A stretch of DNA of 64,000 nt from the NCBI RefSeq assembly GCF_042675745.1, contig NZ_JBHTJM010000001.1, positions 110,343 through 174,342 of the forward strand, in the 5' to 3' direction. Both the position numbers and the translations under genes were made by a program. The notes beneath the pieces were generated by a model that did not search any database, had not been told where the DNA came from, and saw only the letters and a program-made list of their open reading frames with translations. Positions within the stretch are counted from its first letter, which is position 1; each line of letters starts with the position of its first letter. Source of the DNA: Pseudofulvibacter geojedonensis (lineage in GTDB: Bacteria; Bacteroidota; Bacteroidia; Flavobacteriales; Flavobacteriaceae). Below, one piece after another: positions 16,477 through 24,527 of this stretch.

Positions 16477-17793
16477 TTATTCATTTTTTTTAGGAACTCT
16501 AAAAAGTAATATTAAGCCAATAATAAAAAAGAATATCAGAGCCAAAATAGAATTTCTACTACTACCTGTCATATCTCCAATAAATCCATATAAAAATAAA
16601 CCAATGACCATTGCACACTTCTCTGTAACATCGTAAAAACTGAAATACGAAGTTGTATCGGTAGTTTCAGGAAGAAATTTAGAGTATGTTGATCTGGATA
16701 AGGCTTGCACCCCTCCCATTACCATACCAACTCCTGCTGCTGCAATATAAAACTGAAAAGGGCTGTAAACAAAAAAGGCATAACAACACAAACCTATCCA
16801 TATTCCGTTAATTAATATTAGGGTTTTAACATTACCTATTTTTGATGACAGCTTAGAGGTGAGTTGAGCTCCTAAAACTGCTACTAACTGTATTAATAAT
16901 ATACTTACTATTAAGCCTGTACTTTTGTTGTCTTCATCTCCCCAATTAATCTCTTTTTCTCCAAATATTGTAGCAACTGTCATTACAGTTTGAACCGCCA
17001 TACTGTATACAAAAAAAGCAATAATAAACCTCTTAAGCTGCATACTTTCTGTAAATGATTTCCATACTTTTGATAACTCTCTAAATCCATTTACCAAAAC
17101 TTCTGAAGTGACTTTTTTTCCTGTTTTTAAATTCGGTAAATACTTATATGAATAATGACTAAATCCAAACCACCATATACCTACTGTTAAAAAAGAAATT
17201 CTCATTGCTTGCATTTTCATTTCACCAGCAGTATCACCTTTAATACCAAAAGACTGAGGAAACATTACAAGTGCCAAATTAAACACTAGTAGAACAACAC
17301 TACCAATATACCCCATAGAAAACCCCTTAGCACTAATAGCATCTTGCTGTTCTGGATAAGCTATATCAGGTAAATATGAATTATAAAAGACCAAACTCCC
17401 CCAAAAACCAATTAAAGCAATAGCATAAAAAAGAAAACTCAACTCTAAGTTATCTTTACTGAAAAAATACAGCATCATACTTGAAATTGAACCTATATAA
17501 CAGAACAATCTTAAAAACAACTTTTTATTACCCGTATAATCTGCTATACCAGATAAAATAGGAGAAATTATAGATACAACCAAGTACCCAAAAGCTGTAA
17601 CATAAATCAAAACTATATCATAACTTTTGTTCTCTAAAAACAAAAAATCTATTGCTTCTCCTTTTAAAAATAAAGCTCCATAAAATATCGGGAATAACGC
17701 AGAAACTATAGTTAAATTGTACACTGAATTTGCCCAATCATAAAACGCCCAAGCATTTAAAACTTTCTTACTTCCTTTTATAAATTTTGTCAT
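16477..17793 (-). CDS. MFS transporter, UMF1/Atg22-like family
   Basis: 438-aa membrane protein with about 12 hydrophobic segments. The N-terminal LNAWAFYDWANSVYNLTI motif is the signature of the UMF1 branch of the major facilitator superfamily (prokaryotic relatives of yeast vacuolar Atg22 exporters). Other cues are SGIADYTGNKKLFLR between TM2 and TM3 and GGVQALSRSTYSKFLPE in the second half. Transported substrate unknown. It lies downstream of the M48 gene but beyond a terminator, so is probably independent. Confidence 0.88.
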   Translation of the reverse strand: MTKFIKGSKKVLNAWAFYDWANSVYNLTIVSALFPIFYGALFLKGEAIDFLFLENKSYDIVLIYVTAFGYLVVSIISPILSGIADYTGNKKLFLRLFCYIGSISSMMLYFFSKDNLELSFLFYAIALIGFWGSLVFYNSYLPDIAYPEQQDAISAKGFSMGYIGSVVLLVFNLALVMFPQSFGIKGDTAGEMKMQAMRISFLTVGIWWFGFSHYSYKYLPNLKTGKKVTSEVLVNGFRELSKVWKSFTESMQLKRFIIAFFVYSMAVQTVMTVATIFGEKEINWGDEDNKSTGLIVSILLIQLVAVLGAQLTSKLSSKIGNVKTLILINGIWIGLCCYAFFVYSPFQFYIAAAGVGMVMGGVQALSRSTYSKFLPETTDTTSYFSFYDVTEKCAMVIGLFLYGFIGDMTGSSRNSILALIFFFIIGLILLFRVPKKNE

Positions 17794-17812
17794 TTAGTTA
17801 ATTTTTATAAAC

Positions 17813-17842
17813 AAAAAAAGCTGTCCTTAATATGAACAGCTT
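17813..17842 (-). terminator. terminator after the M48 peptidase gene
   Basis: AAGCTGT (17818-17824) pairs with ACAGCTT (17836-17842); on the minus strand the stem is followed by seven T residues. It sits 31 nt past the peptidase stop and upstream of the MFS gene. Confidence 0.8.
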
Positions 17843-17872
17843 CGAAAATACAATATTTTATTTTACAAGACC

Positions 17873-18715
17873 TTAAAAATTACCTAAAGGTCTAAAACTA
17901 GTAATTCCAAATTTTTTAGCTTCTTCTTTAGCGTTTGGAGCTAACTCTTTTAACGTATCTATTCTAGAGTCATTAGATGGGTGTGTACTTAAAATTTCTG
18001 GAGGTGCTTGTCCGCCACTATTAGCTTTCATTCTTTCCCATAACTTAGACGCTTCATCTGGATTATAACCTGCAATAGCCATAAGTATCAACCCTATTTT
18101 ATCTGCTTCTGTCTCATGACTTCTACTAAAAGGTAACATTCCTCCTACTTGAGAACCTACACCATAAGCTTGCATAATCATTTGTTGCTTTTGCGCATCT
18201 ACACCTCCTGCTTGCATACCAACAGTACCGGCAACAGCAATACCTTGCTGTATTTGACCAGCTGTCATACGTTGACCACCATGGTTAGCTAAGGCATGAG
18301 CAACTTCGTGCCCCATAATAGCCGCTATAGCCGTTTCATTTGAAGCTACCGGTAAAATCCCAGTATAAAATACTATTTTACCTCCTGGCATACACCAAGC
18401 GTTAACAGTCTTGTCATCAACTAAATTATACTCCCATTTATAATCTTTTAAATACCCTTCATGTCCGTTAGCATTTAACCATCTTTCTGCAGCCGTGGCT
18501 ATACGCTCTCCCACTCTAGTAATCATCTCAGCATCTTTGGTACCTTTAATTACTTTATTTTCATTTAAAAATTGATCGTATTGTTGAAACGCCATTGGAA
18601 ACAATTGATCATTCGAGTAAGCATTTAAGGTTTTTTTGCCAGTAAATGGATTTGTTTTACAAGCAGAAACCATAAAGATTACCAATACTAATAATGTTAT
18701 TCTTCTGAAAATCAT
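17873..18715 (-). CDS. M48 family zinc metalloprotease lipoprotein
   Basis: Secreted Ste24/HtpX-like peptidase of about 280 aa. The signal MIFRRITLLVLVIFMVSACK gives a lipoprotein with its cysteine near residue 19. The zinc motif HEVAHALANHG is intact, the third ligand is in the SRSHETEADKIGL helix, and VNAWCMPGGKIVFYTGIL upstream is typical of the family that includes E. coli LoiP and BepA/YcaL. These proteins process or clear misassembled outer-membrane proteins. The ATG at 18715 is chosen; the open frame extends 19 codons further (18772) but that would bury the signal peptide. Confidence 0.92.
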   Translation of the reverse strand: MIFRRITLLVLVIFMVSACKTNPFTGKKTLNAYSNDQLFPMAFQQYDQFLNENKVIKGTKDAEMITRVGERIATAAERWLNANGHEGYLKDYKWEYNLVDDKTVNAWCMPGGKIVFYTGILPVASNETAIAAIMGHEVAHALANHGGQRMTAGQIQQGIAVAGTVGMQAGGVDAQKQQMIMQAYGVGSQVGGMLPFSRSHETEADKIGLILMAIAGYNPDEASKLWERMKANSGGQAPPEILSTHPSNDSRIDTLKELAPNAKEEAKKFGITSFRPLGNF

Positions 18716-18866
18716 AATCAAATATATTTTAAATAAGGTTAGCATAAAATTACTTAATATTTTATACTTCACACACTAATATTTAAAAACATTTATTCAA
18801 ATTTTATACCATTCTCATTCTGTAAGGCATTTATGTTTTTATCGTCTTAAGAAAAAAATGTACACA

Positions 18867-19355
18867 ATGATTAAATCTTATTTAATATCAACTATTTGCA
18901 TATTCTTTATTTGTTGCCAATCTAATACTGCCCAAGACAAAAAAAACAGCTCAAAAAAAGTTCAGAAAACTGAATTAGAATGGAAAAAGCAACTGACTTC
19001 ACTAGAATATAATGTTTTAAGAGAAAAGGGTACTGAAAGAGCTTTTACTGGCAAATATGATAAATTCTATGAAAACGGTACTTATCTATGCAAAGGATGC
19101 GACACACCTTTATTCTTGTCAGAAAACAAATTTAACTCCGGAACAGGTTGGCCCTCTTTTGATGCTGGTATTAAAGGAAATATAGGCTATGACTCTGATA
19201 ATTATTTGGGATACACTCGAACAGAGATTCATTGTAACACATGCAAAGGACATCTTGGCCATGTATTTGATGATGGCCCTAGCGAAACAACCGGAAAGAG
19301 ATATTGTGTCAATTCTGTCTCCCTACTATTTGCTCCTAAAAAAAAACAAGATTAA
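18867..19355 (+). CDS. msrB: peptide-methionine (R)-S-oxide reductase, exported
   Basis: Reduces the R-epimer of methionine sulfoxide in proteins. The MsrB core is complete: Zn-binding CKGC and CNTC pairs, GTGWPSFD, GHVFDDGPSETTGKRYCVNS with the catalytic Cys in RYCVNS. A preceding ~38-residue extension begins MIKSYLISTICIFFICCQSN, a lipoprotein-like signal, so the enzyme probably repairs oxidised periplasmic or outer-membrane proteins. An in-frame ATG three codons upstream (18858) is possible; 18867 gives the better signal n-region. Single gene, divergent from M48. Confidence 0.95.
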   Translation: MIKSYLISTICIFFICCQSNTAQDKKNSSKKVQKTELEWKKQLTSLEYNVLREKGTERAFTGKYDKFYENGTYLCKGCDTPLFLSENKFNSGTGWPSFDAGIKGNIGYDSDNYLGYTRTEIHCNTCKGHLGHVFDDGPSETTGKRYCVNSVSLLFAPKKKQD

Positions 19356-19408
19356 ACCTTTTTCACTTTTAATCGTCTTATACTATATATAATTATAAAA
19401 AAGCGATT

Positions 19409-19624
19409 ATGAAAAACGTATTATACTTATTCGGAATAATTCTTTTATTAAGTTTCAATTCTTGTGCAACCAGAGTAAAAGCAAGAGCTACAGCAAAAAA
19501 AGTAACTGTTGTTAAAGTAGCCCCAAGAGGTCATAAAGTAGTTTATGTAAAAGGAGCAAAGTACTACACTTGGAACGGAAAGCGTTACCAAAAAACCAGA
19601 AGAGGTTATATTTTAGTAAGATAA
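19409..19624 (+). CDS. small basic lipoprotein (DUF6515-like)
   Basis: 71 aa: lipoprotein signal MKNVLYLFGIILLLSFNSCAT followed by a strongly basic mature part with VVYVKGAKYYTWNGKRYQKTRRGYILV, an aromatic 'YY..NG.RY......GYI' pattern seen in small Bacteroidota cell-envelope proteins. Function unknown; the charge suggests binding to an acidic envelope polymer (inference). It ends at a terminator. Confidence 0.75.
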   Translation: MKNVLYLFGIILLLSFNSCATRVKARATAKKVTVVKVAPRGHKVVYVKGAKYYTWNGKRYQKTRRGYILVR

Positions 19625-19651
19625 ATTAATTTATAAAGATATATTTTTAAG

Positions 19652-19686
19652 AGCTGTTCTACCAAAGGTCCGAACAGCTTTTTTTT
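19652..19686 (+). terminator. terminator after the small basic lipoprotein gene
   Basis: AGCTGTTC (19652-19659) pairs with GAACAGCT (19672-19679) and runs into eight T residues. Confidence 0.9.
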
Positions 19687-19770
19687 GCTTTACTTAGATT
19701 TCGTTATCTATTTTCAATTTCATTTTGTAAATTCGTGCGATTAAAAATTCGACAATAAAATTCATTACAA

Positions 19771-21162
19771 ATGAGTAAATACGATATTATAGTTCTTGGA
19801 TCTGGACCAGGAGGTTATGTTACAGCCATTAGAGCTTCGCAGTTAGGATTTAAAACTGCTGTTATAGAAAAAGAAAATCTTGGAGGAATATGCTTAAACT
19901 GGGGATGTATACCAACAAAGGCCTTATTAAAATCTGCTCAAGTTTTTGAATACTTAAAACACGCCGAAGATTACGGTTTATCTGTGAAAAACCCAGATAA
20001 AGACTTTTCTAAAGTAGTTGCTAGAAGTAGAAATGTAGCTGAAGGAATGAGTAAAGGAGTTCAGTTTTTAATGAAAAAAAATAAAATTGACGTTATAAAT
20101 GGCTACGGAAAAGTACAAGCTGGTAAAAAAGTAGCTGTAACTAGCGATGATGGAAAAGAAACTGTTTATAGTGCAGATCATATTATCATAGCAACTGGTG
20201 CTCGTTCTAGAGAATTACCTGCCTTACCTCAAGACGGAAAAAAAGTAATTGGTTACAGACAAGCAATGACCTTGCCTGAACAGCCTAAAAAGATGATTGT
20301 AGTAGGTTCTGGAGCTATTGGAGTAGAGTTTGCTTATTTCTACAATTCTATGGGAACAGAAGTTACTATTGTAGAATACATGCCTAACATAGTACCTGTA
20401 GAAGATAAAGATGTATCTAAACAACTGGAGCGTTCATTCAAGAAATCTGGAATGAAAATTATGACTTCTGCTGAAGTTACTAAAGTTGATACTTCAGGAA
20501 AAGGAGTTAAGGCTACGGTTAAGACTAAAAAAGGAGAAGAAGTTTTAGAGGCTGACGTATTATTATCTGCAGTAGGAATTAAAACTAACATTGAAAATAT
20601 TGGATTAGAAGATGTTGGAATTGTTACCGATAGAGACAAAATTTTAGTAAACGATTTTTATCAAACAAACATACCTGGGTATTACGCTATTGGAGATGTA
20701 ACACCTGGACCTGCTCTAGCTCACGTAGCATCAGCAGAAGGTATTTTATGTGTAGAAAAAATTGCTGGCCAACATGTAGAAGCTATCGATTACGGAAACA
20801 TCCCAGGATGTACTTACTGCTCTCCAGAAATTGCTAGTGTAGGAATGACTGAACAACAAGCTAAAGATGCTGGATACGAAATCAAAGTTGGAAACTTCCC
20901 TTTCTCAGCTTCAGGAAAAGCTAGCGCAGCCGGAACTAAAGATGGTTTTGTAAAAGTTATTTACGACGCTAAATACGGAGAATGGTTAGGATGCCACATG
21001 ATTGGTGCTGGTGTTACAGATATGATTGCCGAAGCAGTAGTTGCAAGAAAATTAGAAACTACTGGCCATGAAATATTAAAAGCTATCCATCCTCACCCAA
21101 CTATGAGTGAAGCTGTTATGGAAGCAACAGCTGCTGCCTATGACGAAGTAATACACCTATAA
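19771..21162 (+). CDS. lpdA: dihydrolipoyl dehydrogenase
   Basis: E3 subunit of 2-oxoacid dehydrogenase complexes: reoxidises dihydrolipoamide and makes NADH. FAD-binding GSGPGGY near residue 9, redox-active disulfide in GGICLNWGCIPTK, NAD-binding GSGAIGVEFAYFY, AIGDVTPGPALAHVA and the C-terminal HPHPTMSEA catalytic His-Glu pair are intact. 463 aa is standard. It stands alone, not next to E1/E2 genes, and ends in a bidirectional terminator. Confidence 0.98.
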   Translation: MSKYDIIVLGSGPGGYVTAIRASQLGFKTAVIEKENLGGICLNWGCIPTKALLKSAQVFEYLKHAEDYGLSVKNPDKDFSKVVARSRNVAEGMSKGVQFLMKKNKIDVINGYGKVQAGKKVAVTSDDGKETVYSADHIIIATGARSRELPALPQDGKKVIGYRQAMTLPEQPKKMIVVGSGAIGVEFAYFYNSMGTEVTIVEYMPNIVPVEDKDVSKQLERSFKKSGMKIMTSAEVTKVDTSGKGVKATVKTKKGEEVLEADVLLSAVGIKTNIENIGLEDVGIVTDRDKILVNDFYQTNIPGYYAIGDVTPGPALAHVASAEGILCVEKIAGQHVEAIDYGNIPGCTYCSPEIASVGMTEQQAKDAGYEIKVGNFPFSASGKASAAGTKDGFVKVIYDAKYGEWLGCHMIGAGVTDMIAEAVVARKLETTGHEILKAIHPHPTMSEAVMEATAAAYDEVIHL

Positions 21163-21180
21163 ACAGTAAGTCAAAAAATA

Positions 21181-21216
21181 AAAAGGCGTTTTGAGTTATT
21201 CAAAACGCCTTTTTTA
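21181..21216. terminator. bidirectional terminator between lpdA and aroQ
   Basis: AAAAGGCGTTTTGA, loop gttat, TCAAAACGCCTTTTTT: a perfect 14-bp stem between convergent genes. Confidence 0.95.
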
Positions 21217-21231
21217 ATTCAATATCTTCAA

Positions 21232-21645
21232 CTATAAAAAACTACTTAAAGCCAATTCATAACTCTGAAGACCAAAACCAATTATCACTCCTTTAGCATT
21301 TGGAGCTAAGAAAGAAGTATGTCTAAACGATTCTCTAGAATATGTATTAGAAATATGCACTTCTACAACTGGTGTTTCAATACCCGCAACAGCGTCTGCT
21401 ATCCCTACAGAAGTATGCGTATAAGCAGCAGCATTAAGCACAACTCCGTCATAACTATAACCAACCTCATGAAGTTTATCTATTAACTCACCTTCTATAT
21501 TGGATTGATAATAACTCAATTCTATCGAAGGGAATTTTAATTTTAATTCATCAAAAAAACTCTGAAAAGTCGAACTTCCATATATATCGGTCTCCCTCTT
21601 ACCTAACAAATTTAAATTTGGGCCGTTTATTATTATTATTTTCAT
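21232..21645 (-). CDS. aroQ: 3-dehydroquinate dehydratase, type II
   Basis: Dehydrates 3-dehydroquinate in the shikimate pathway; dodecameric class II enzyme. INGPNLNLLGKRE with the adjacent DIYGSSTF loop, QSNIEGELID, LNAAAYTHTSVGI and VEVHISNTYSRESFRHTSF with the catalytic His are all present. 137 aa is normal. Single minus-strand gene downstream of, but separated by a terminator from, the Lrp-family regulator. Confidence 0.96.
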   Translation of the reverse strand: MKIIIINGPNLNLLGKRETDIYGSSTFQSFFDELKLKFPSIELSYYQSNIEGELIDKLHEVGYSYDGVVLNAAAYTHTSVGIADAVAGIETPVVEVHISNTYSRESFRHTSFLAPNAKGVIIGFGLQSYELALSSFL

Positions 21646-21670
21646 TTTTTAATACTTTTTTCTTTTAAAC

Positions 21671-21705
21671 AAAAAAAGGTAGCAACACTTAAATCACCAC
21701 CTTTT
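21671..21705 (-). terminator. probable terminator of the Lrp/AsnC gene
   Basis: AAAAGGT (21674-21680) pairs with ACCTTTT (21699-21705), with an 18-nt loop; on the minus strand a T run follows. The stem is short. Confidence 0.5.
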
Positions 21706-21729
21706 GATTATATTTTATTTTTAAAAAGA

Positions 21730-22209
21730 TTAAATATCTCTAAATATAGAGCTCATCAACCTTTTTTTATCATTGATACTCTCTTCTAAAGATATCATTG
21801 TTTCTGTTCTATACACACCATCTATATCATCTATCATAAAAATAACCTCTTTAGCATGTTGAGTATCTTTAGCTCTAATTTTGCAAAAAATATTAAATTT
21901 CCCTGTTGTGATATGAGCAACCGTTACAAAAGGAATTTCGTTAATCCTTTCTAAAACAAATTGAGTTTGAGATGTGTTTTGCAAGAAAACCCCTACATAC
22001 GCAATAAATGAGTATCCTAGTTTTTCATAATCAACCATTAAAGACGAACCTGTAATAATACCTGCATCTTCCATTTTCTTAACACGCACATGAACCGTTC
22101 CAGCAGATATCAATAACTTTTTAGCTATATCTGTAAACGGAACCCTAGTATTCTGTATTAACATATCTAGTATTTGGTGATCTATCTCATCTAATTTAAA
22201 CTTTGCCAT
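21730..22209 (-). CDS. Lrp/AsnC family transcriptional regulator
   Basis: 159 aa: N-terminal winged helix-turn-helix (LDEIDHQILDMLIQNTRVPFTDIAKKLLISAGTVHVRVKKMEDAGII, residues ~5-55) and a C-terminal RAM domain (IAYVGVFL...VTVAHITTGKFNIFCKI...VYRTETMISL) that usually binds an amino acid and drives octamer formation. ATG at 22209 is chosen; a longer frame reaches 22260, but the -7 box at 22243-22250 lies inside that extension. It follows the M14 carboxypeptidase gene. Confidence 0.93.
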   Translation of the reverse strand: MAKFKLDEIDHQILDMLIQNTRVPFTDIAKKLLISAGTVHVRVKKMEDAGIITGSSLMVDYEKLGYSFIAYVGVFLQNTSQTQFVLERINEIPFVTVAHITTGKFNIFCKIRAKDTQHAKEVIFMIDDIDGVYRTETMISLEESINDKKRLMSSIFRDI

Positions 22210-22242
22210 TTTTAAAGTGCTGTAATTATTATTTTGGATTAA

Positions 22243-22250
22243 CAAATATA
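22243..22250 (-). promoter_or_regulatory. candidate -7 box of the Lrp/AsnC gene
   Basis: Minus strand TATATTTG, 33 nt from the ATG at 22209, in the short gap after the M14 stop. No standard -33 TTG. It supports the shorter start of the regulator. Confidence 0.45.
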
Positions 22251-22259
22251 CATTATTCA

Positions 22260-23399
22260 CTAAATAATGATAACTTTTTTTACGAAATCTTCGCCATCAA
22301 GCAATATTTCGTTAATTATCCCTAAAGAATCAGCTGAAATTTCTTTTCCGTTAACTGTCATTTTTTTAAAATTAGCATTCAACTCCTTATGAGCAAAATT
22401 TTCAGTTAAATCTCCTACTTTTTCTACTAAAGGAATGAAATTCACTTCACCATCAACCAATTCTTCTTTATATTGAATAGCCACATCTAAAGAATTTTCA
22501 TTACAACCTTTTACATCTCTAATAATGACATCATAAAACAGTTTTTGGTTCTCCGGAAGCTTAAAATACGCTTGATAATAATCTCCTTTTACACTTGTTG
22601 AAACAATATAGTCGAAAGCTATTTTTAATGCTTTAAAAATAAAATATCGAGTTTTTTCTCTTTTATAGTCACCAGGATAATGCCCAGCCTCAAACAAAAT
22701 TGTTGGGGTACCCAGACTTTGAAAAGTATCTCCTACACAATTGATATTAAAAGCGTCATCATAACGGGCTATTTGATTAGGTAATTCCTTCTCTAGTTCT
22801 TTATTAATAACAGAAATAACCTCCATCCCTATCTTTCTAGAGCTAGTAATTGATCTCTGCATATCTGATGCTGGAGACAAAAAAGACAAGACTGATGAAT
22901 TATTTGAGTAACCTGCGCTAAAAATTGTTCTTTGACCATGTAAGTTAAAACAAAAATGTGGTTTAAATGAATCATAAACCTTTCTCAAAACTTTACTCTC
23001 TGGTTGAGATAACTTTTGAGCATCTCTATTTAAATCAACCTGATTAGCATTGAACCTGGTATAATATTCGGCTCCATCTGGATTTAAAATAGGTATAAAA
23101 CAAAATGTATAGCTTCTAAGCAGTTTGTCCACATTTTCATTAGAAAGCATTAAGTAATTAAAAAAATCAAATAATGCTTTTGTTGTGGTACTTTCATTAC
23201 CATGCATTTGAGACCAAACTAAAATTCTTTTATTCCCAACACCTATATTGAAAGAATATATTTTTCTCTTCTTAACCGAAGTTCCTATATGAGTAATTTT
23301 AAAGCTACTCTTGTATTTGTTTATCAATTTTTCTACATCATTATTATTGATATATCTTCCAAACAAACTCTCTTCTTTTATATCGGTATACACTCGCAT
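22260..23399 (-). CDS. M14 family zinc carboxypeptidase
   Basis: 379 aa without a signal peptide. The zinc ligands fit M14: HGNE (QMHGNESTT, near residue 66) and a later histidine in FNLHGQR, with the catalytic glutamate in TILFEAGHYPGDYKR. A ~100-residue C-terminal extension of strands follows. These proteins cleave C-terminal residues or amide-linked peptides; being cytosolic, it may recycle peptides. Start ATG at 23399 (a TTG precedes it directly). Its upstream region is covered by operator-like repeats shared with the divergent XRE gene, suggesting joint control. Confidence 0.9.
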   Translation of the reverse strand: MRVYTDIKEESLFGRYINNNDVEKLINKYKSSFKITHIGTSVKKRKIYSFNIGVGNKRILVWSQMHGNESTTTKALFDFFNYLMLSNENVDKLLRSYTFCFIPILNPDGAEYYTRFNANQVDLNRDAQKLSQPESKVLRKVYDSFKPHFCFNLHGQRTIFSAGYSNNSSVLSFLSPASDMQRSITSSRKIGMEVISVINKELEKELPNQIARYDDAFNINCVGDTFQSLGTPTILFEAGHYPGDYKREKTRYFIFKALKIAFDYIVSTSVKGDYYQAYFKLPENQKLFYDVIIRDVKGCNENSLDVAIQYKEELVDGEVNFIPLVEKVGDLTENFAHKELNANFKKMTVNGKEISADSLGIINEILLDGEDFVKKVIII

Positions 23400-23409
23400 C
23401 AAATTTAGT

Positions 23410-23486
23410 TCTATACAAATGTAAACAATTGATTTTTTACATTTGTAAACAACTTAAAACAACAAGTTTGTTTACGATTGTATACA
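23410..23486. promoter_or_regulatory. operator cluster near the M14 gene (three copies)
   Basis: Three 18-bp sites of the form TGTWTAC-N4-GTAWACA at 23410-23427, 23434-23451 and 23469-23486; the third is the best inverted repeat. The first overlaps a minus-strand TACATTTG (23416-23423), a perfect TANNTTTG -7 box 17 nt before the M14 ATG. A bound regulator would block that promoter. Confidence 0.6.
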
Positions 23487-23622
23487 CGATTAACAACTAC
23501 TAACTCATAACTAGCTTATTTTTAACATTAATAAGTTTGAATAATTCCAAATAACTGCTTTTCAGTTATTTACAATACTCCATTTAACGTTTTAGTTTAT
23601 ATGCGTTCTTTATTGTTTATAA

Positions 23623-23666
23623 TGTTTACTTGTGTAACTCATAATGGTTGTATACATTTGTATACA
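23623..23666. promoter_or_regulatory. XRE gene promoter covered by two operator copies
   Basis: The perfect palindrome TGTATAC-ATTT-GTATACA lies at 23649-23666 and a half-degenerate copy at 23623-23640. Between and within them is a promoter: TTG (23630-23632), 20-nt spacer, TACATTTG (23653-23660), 22 nt from the ATG at 23682. One copy covers the -33 and the other the -7, the layout expected for autorepression. Confidence 0.65.
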
Positions 23667-23681
23667 TAAAATACTCTTGTC

Positions 23682-24095
23682 ATGAATTTTGCTCAGCGTT
23701 TACAAAAGTTACTAGATTATTACGATTTATCTGCATCGGGATTTGCAACAAAAATTGGTATTCAACGTTCGAGTATGTCACATATTTTATCTGGTAGAAA
23801 TAAACCTAGTTTAGATTTTACTATGAAGGTTTTGCATACTTTTCCAGAAGTATCTATTGAATGGTTGATTGATGGTAATGGCTCATTTCCTAAAAGCACT
23901 CCTACTCTTACACCAAATGTTAATCAAGAAATCGAAACATTCAATGAAAAATTAGATAGCCAAAATGAAAAAAAAGAAAATATAGATAGCACTAATAAGA
24001 TTATTTCTGAAGTAAGTAAGCTTGATAAAGATATAGATAAGATAGTCTTCTTTTATAAAGATGGTACTTTTACTATTTATCAAAACACACCATAA
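23682..24095 (+). CDS. XRE family helix-turn-helix regulator
   Basis: 137 aa. Residues ~2-65 form an HTH_3 domain (FAQRLQKLLDYYDLSASGFATKIGIQRSSMSHILSGRNKPSLDFTMKVLHTFP), closely followed by SIEWLIDGNGSFP. The C-terminal half is a Ser/Asn/Lys/Glu-rich linker and a short strand (KIVFFYKDGTFTIYQ) that may dimerise or sense a ligand. The five GTATAC-like operators in its upstream region make it the likely binder, giving autoregulation and control of the divergent M14 gene (inference). No phage or mobile genes are nearby, so it looks chromosomal. Confidence 0.9.
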   Translation: MNFAQRLQKLLDYYDLSASGFATKIGIQRSSMSHILSGRNKPSLDFTMKVLHTFPEVSIEWLIDGNGSFPKSTPTLTPNVNQEIETFNEKLDSQNEKKENIDSTNKIISEVSKLDKDIDKIVFFYKDGTFTIYQNTP

Positions 24096-24099
24096 CTTT

Positions 24100-24107
24100 T
24101 ATCTTTG
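24100..24107 (+). promoter_or_regulatory. candidate -7 box of the lipoprotein-terC operon
   Basis: TATCTTTG matches TANNTTTG, 33 nt before the ATG at 24140. No -33 TTG at standard spacing. Confidence 0.4.
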
Positions 24108-24139
24108 TTGCCCTATAGATTTTTTGTTACTTTGTGTCT

Positions 24140-24520
24140 ATGCAAAAAATCTCATTATTTATACTTCTCATTTTAATAACTTCTTGTTATGAAAAGCCTG
24201 AACGAAACTGTAGTGATTTTAAGTCTGGTACTTTTGAATACGAATATGAAGTAAAAGGAGAATTAAAAAAAGCTACCTTTACTCGAAACGATACTTTAGA
24301 AATAGATTATCATGGCAAACATATTGATTCTATTCATGTTACCTGGATTAATGATTGCGAATATATACTCAGGAACATCAACCCTAAAACAATGTTAGAA
24401 AAAAAGGCTATACACTTTAAAATACTAACAACAAAAGGAAACACTTACACCTTTGAATCACAATTAGTAAATGACCCCTTAAAAAGGAAAAGTAAAGGAA
24501 CCGTAACTAAAACTAACTAA
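24140..24520 (+). CDS. small lipoprotein of unknown function
   Basis: 126 aa; lipoprotein signal MQKISLFILLILITSCYE. The mature part has a C..F..G.F.Y pattern (NCSDFKSGTFEYEYEV), several beta strands and a C-terminal GTVTKTN. It resembles a family of small flavobacterial lipoproteins of unknown role. The ATG at 24140 is preferred to the GTG at 24134. It ends 7 nt before terC, so they probably share a transcript, but the sequence does not show a functional link. Confidence 0.78.
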   Translation: MQKISLFILLILITSCYEKPERNCSDFKSGTFEYEYEVKGELKKATFTRNDTLEIDYHGKHIDSIHVTWINDCEYILRNINPKTMLEKKAIHFKILTTKGNTYTFESQLVNDPLKRKSKGTVTKTN

Positions 24521-24527
24521 AAATATT

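Noticed and set aside
18719..18726. TATATTTG as promoter of the M48 gene
   Set aside because: It lies only 3 nt before the chosen ATG, so transcription would begin inside the coding region.
20340..20639. Long open frame on the minus strand inside lpdA
   Set aside because: Opposite-strand shadow of a strongly conserved enzyme gene; no protein family features.
23410..23666. XRE regulator as a phage immunity-region remnant
   Set aside because: The divergent operator layout resembles a phage switch, but neighbours are a carboxypeptidase, a lipoprotein and TerC, with no phage genes or attachment sites.
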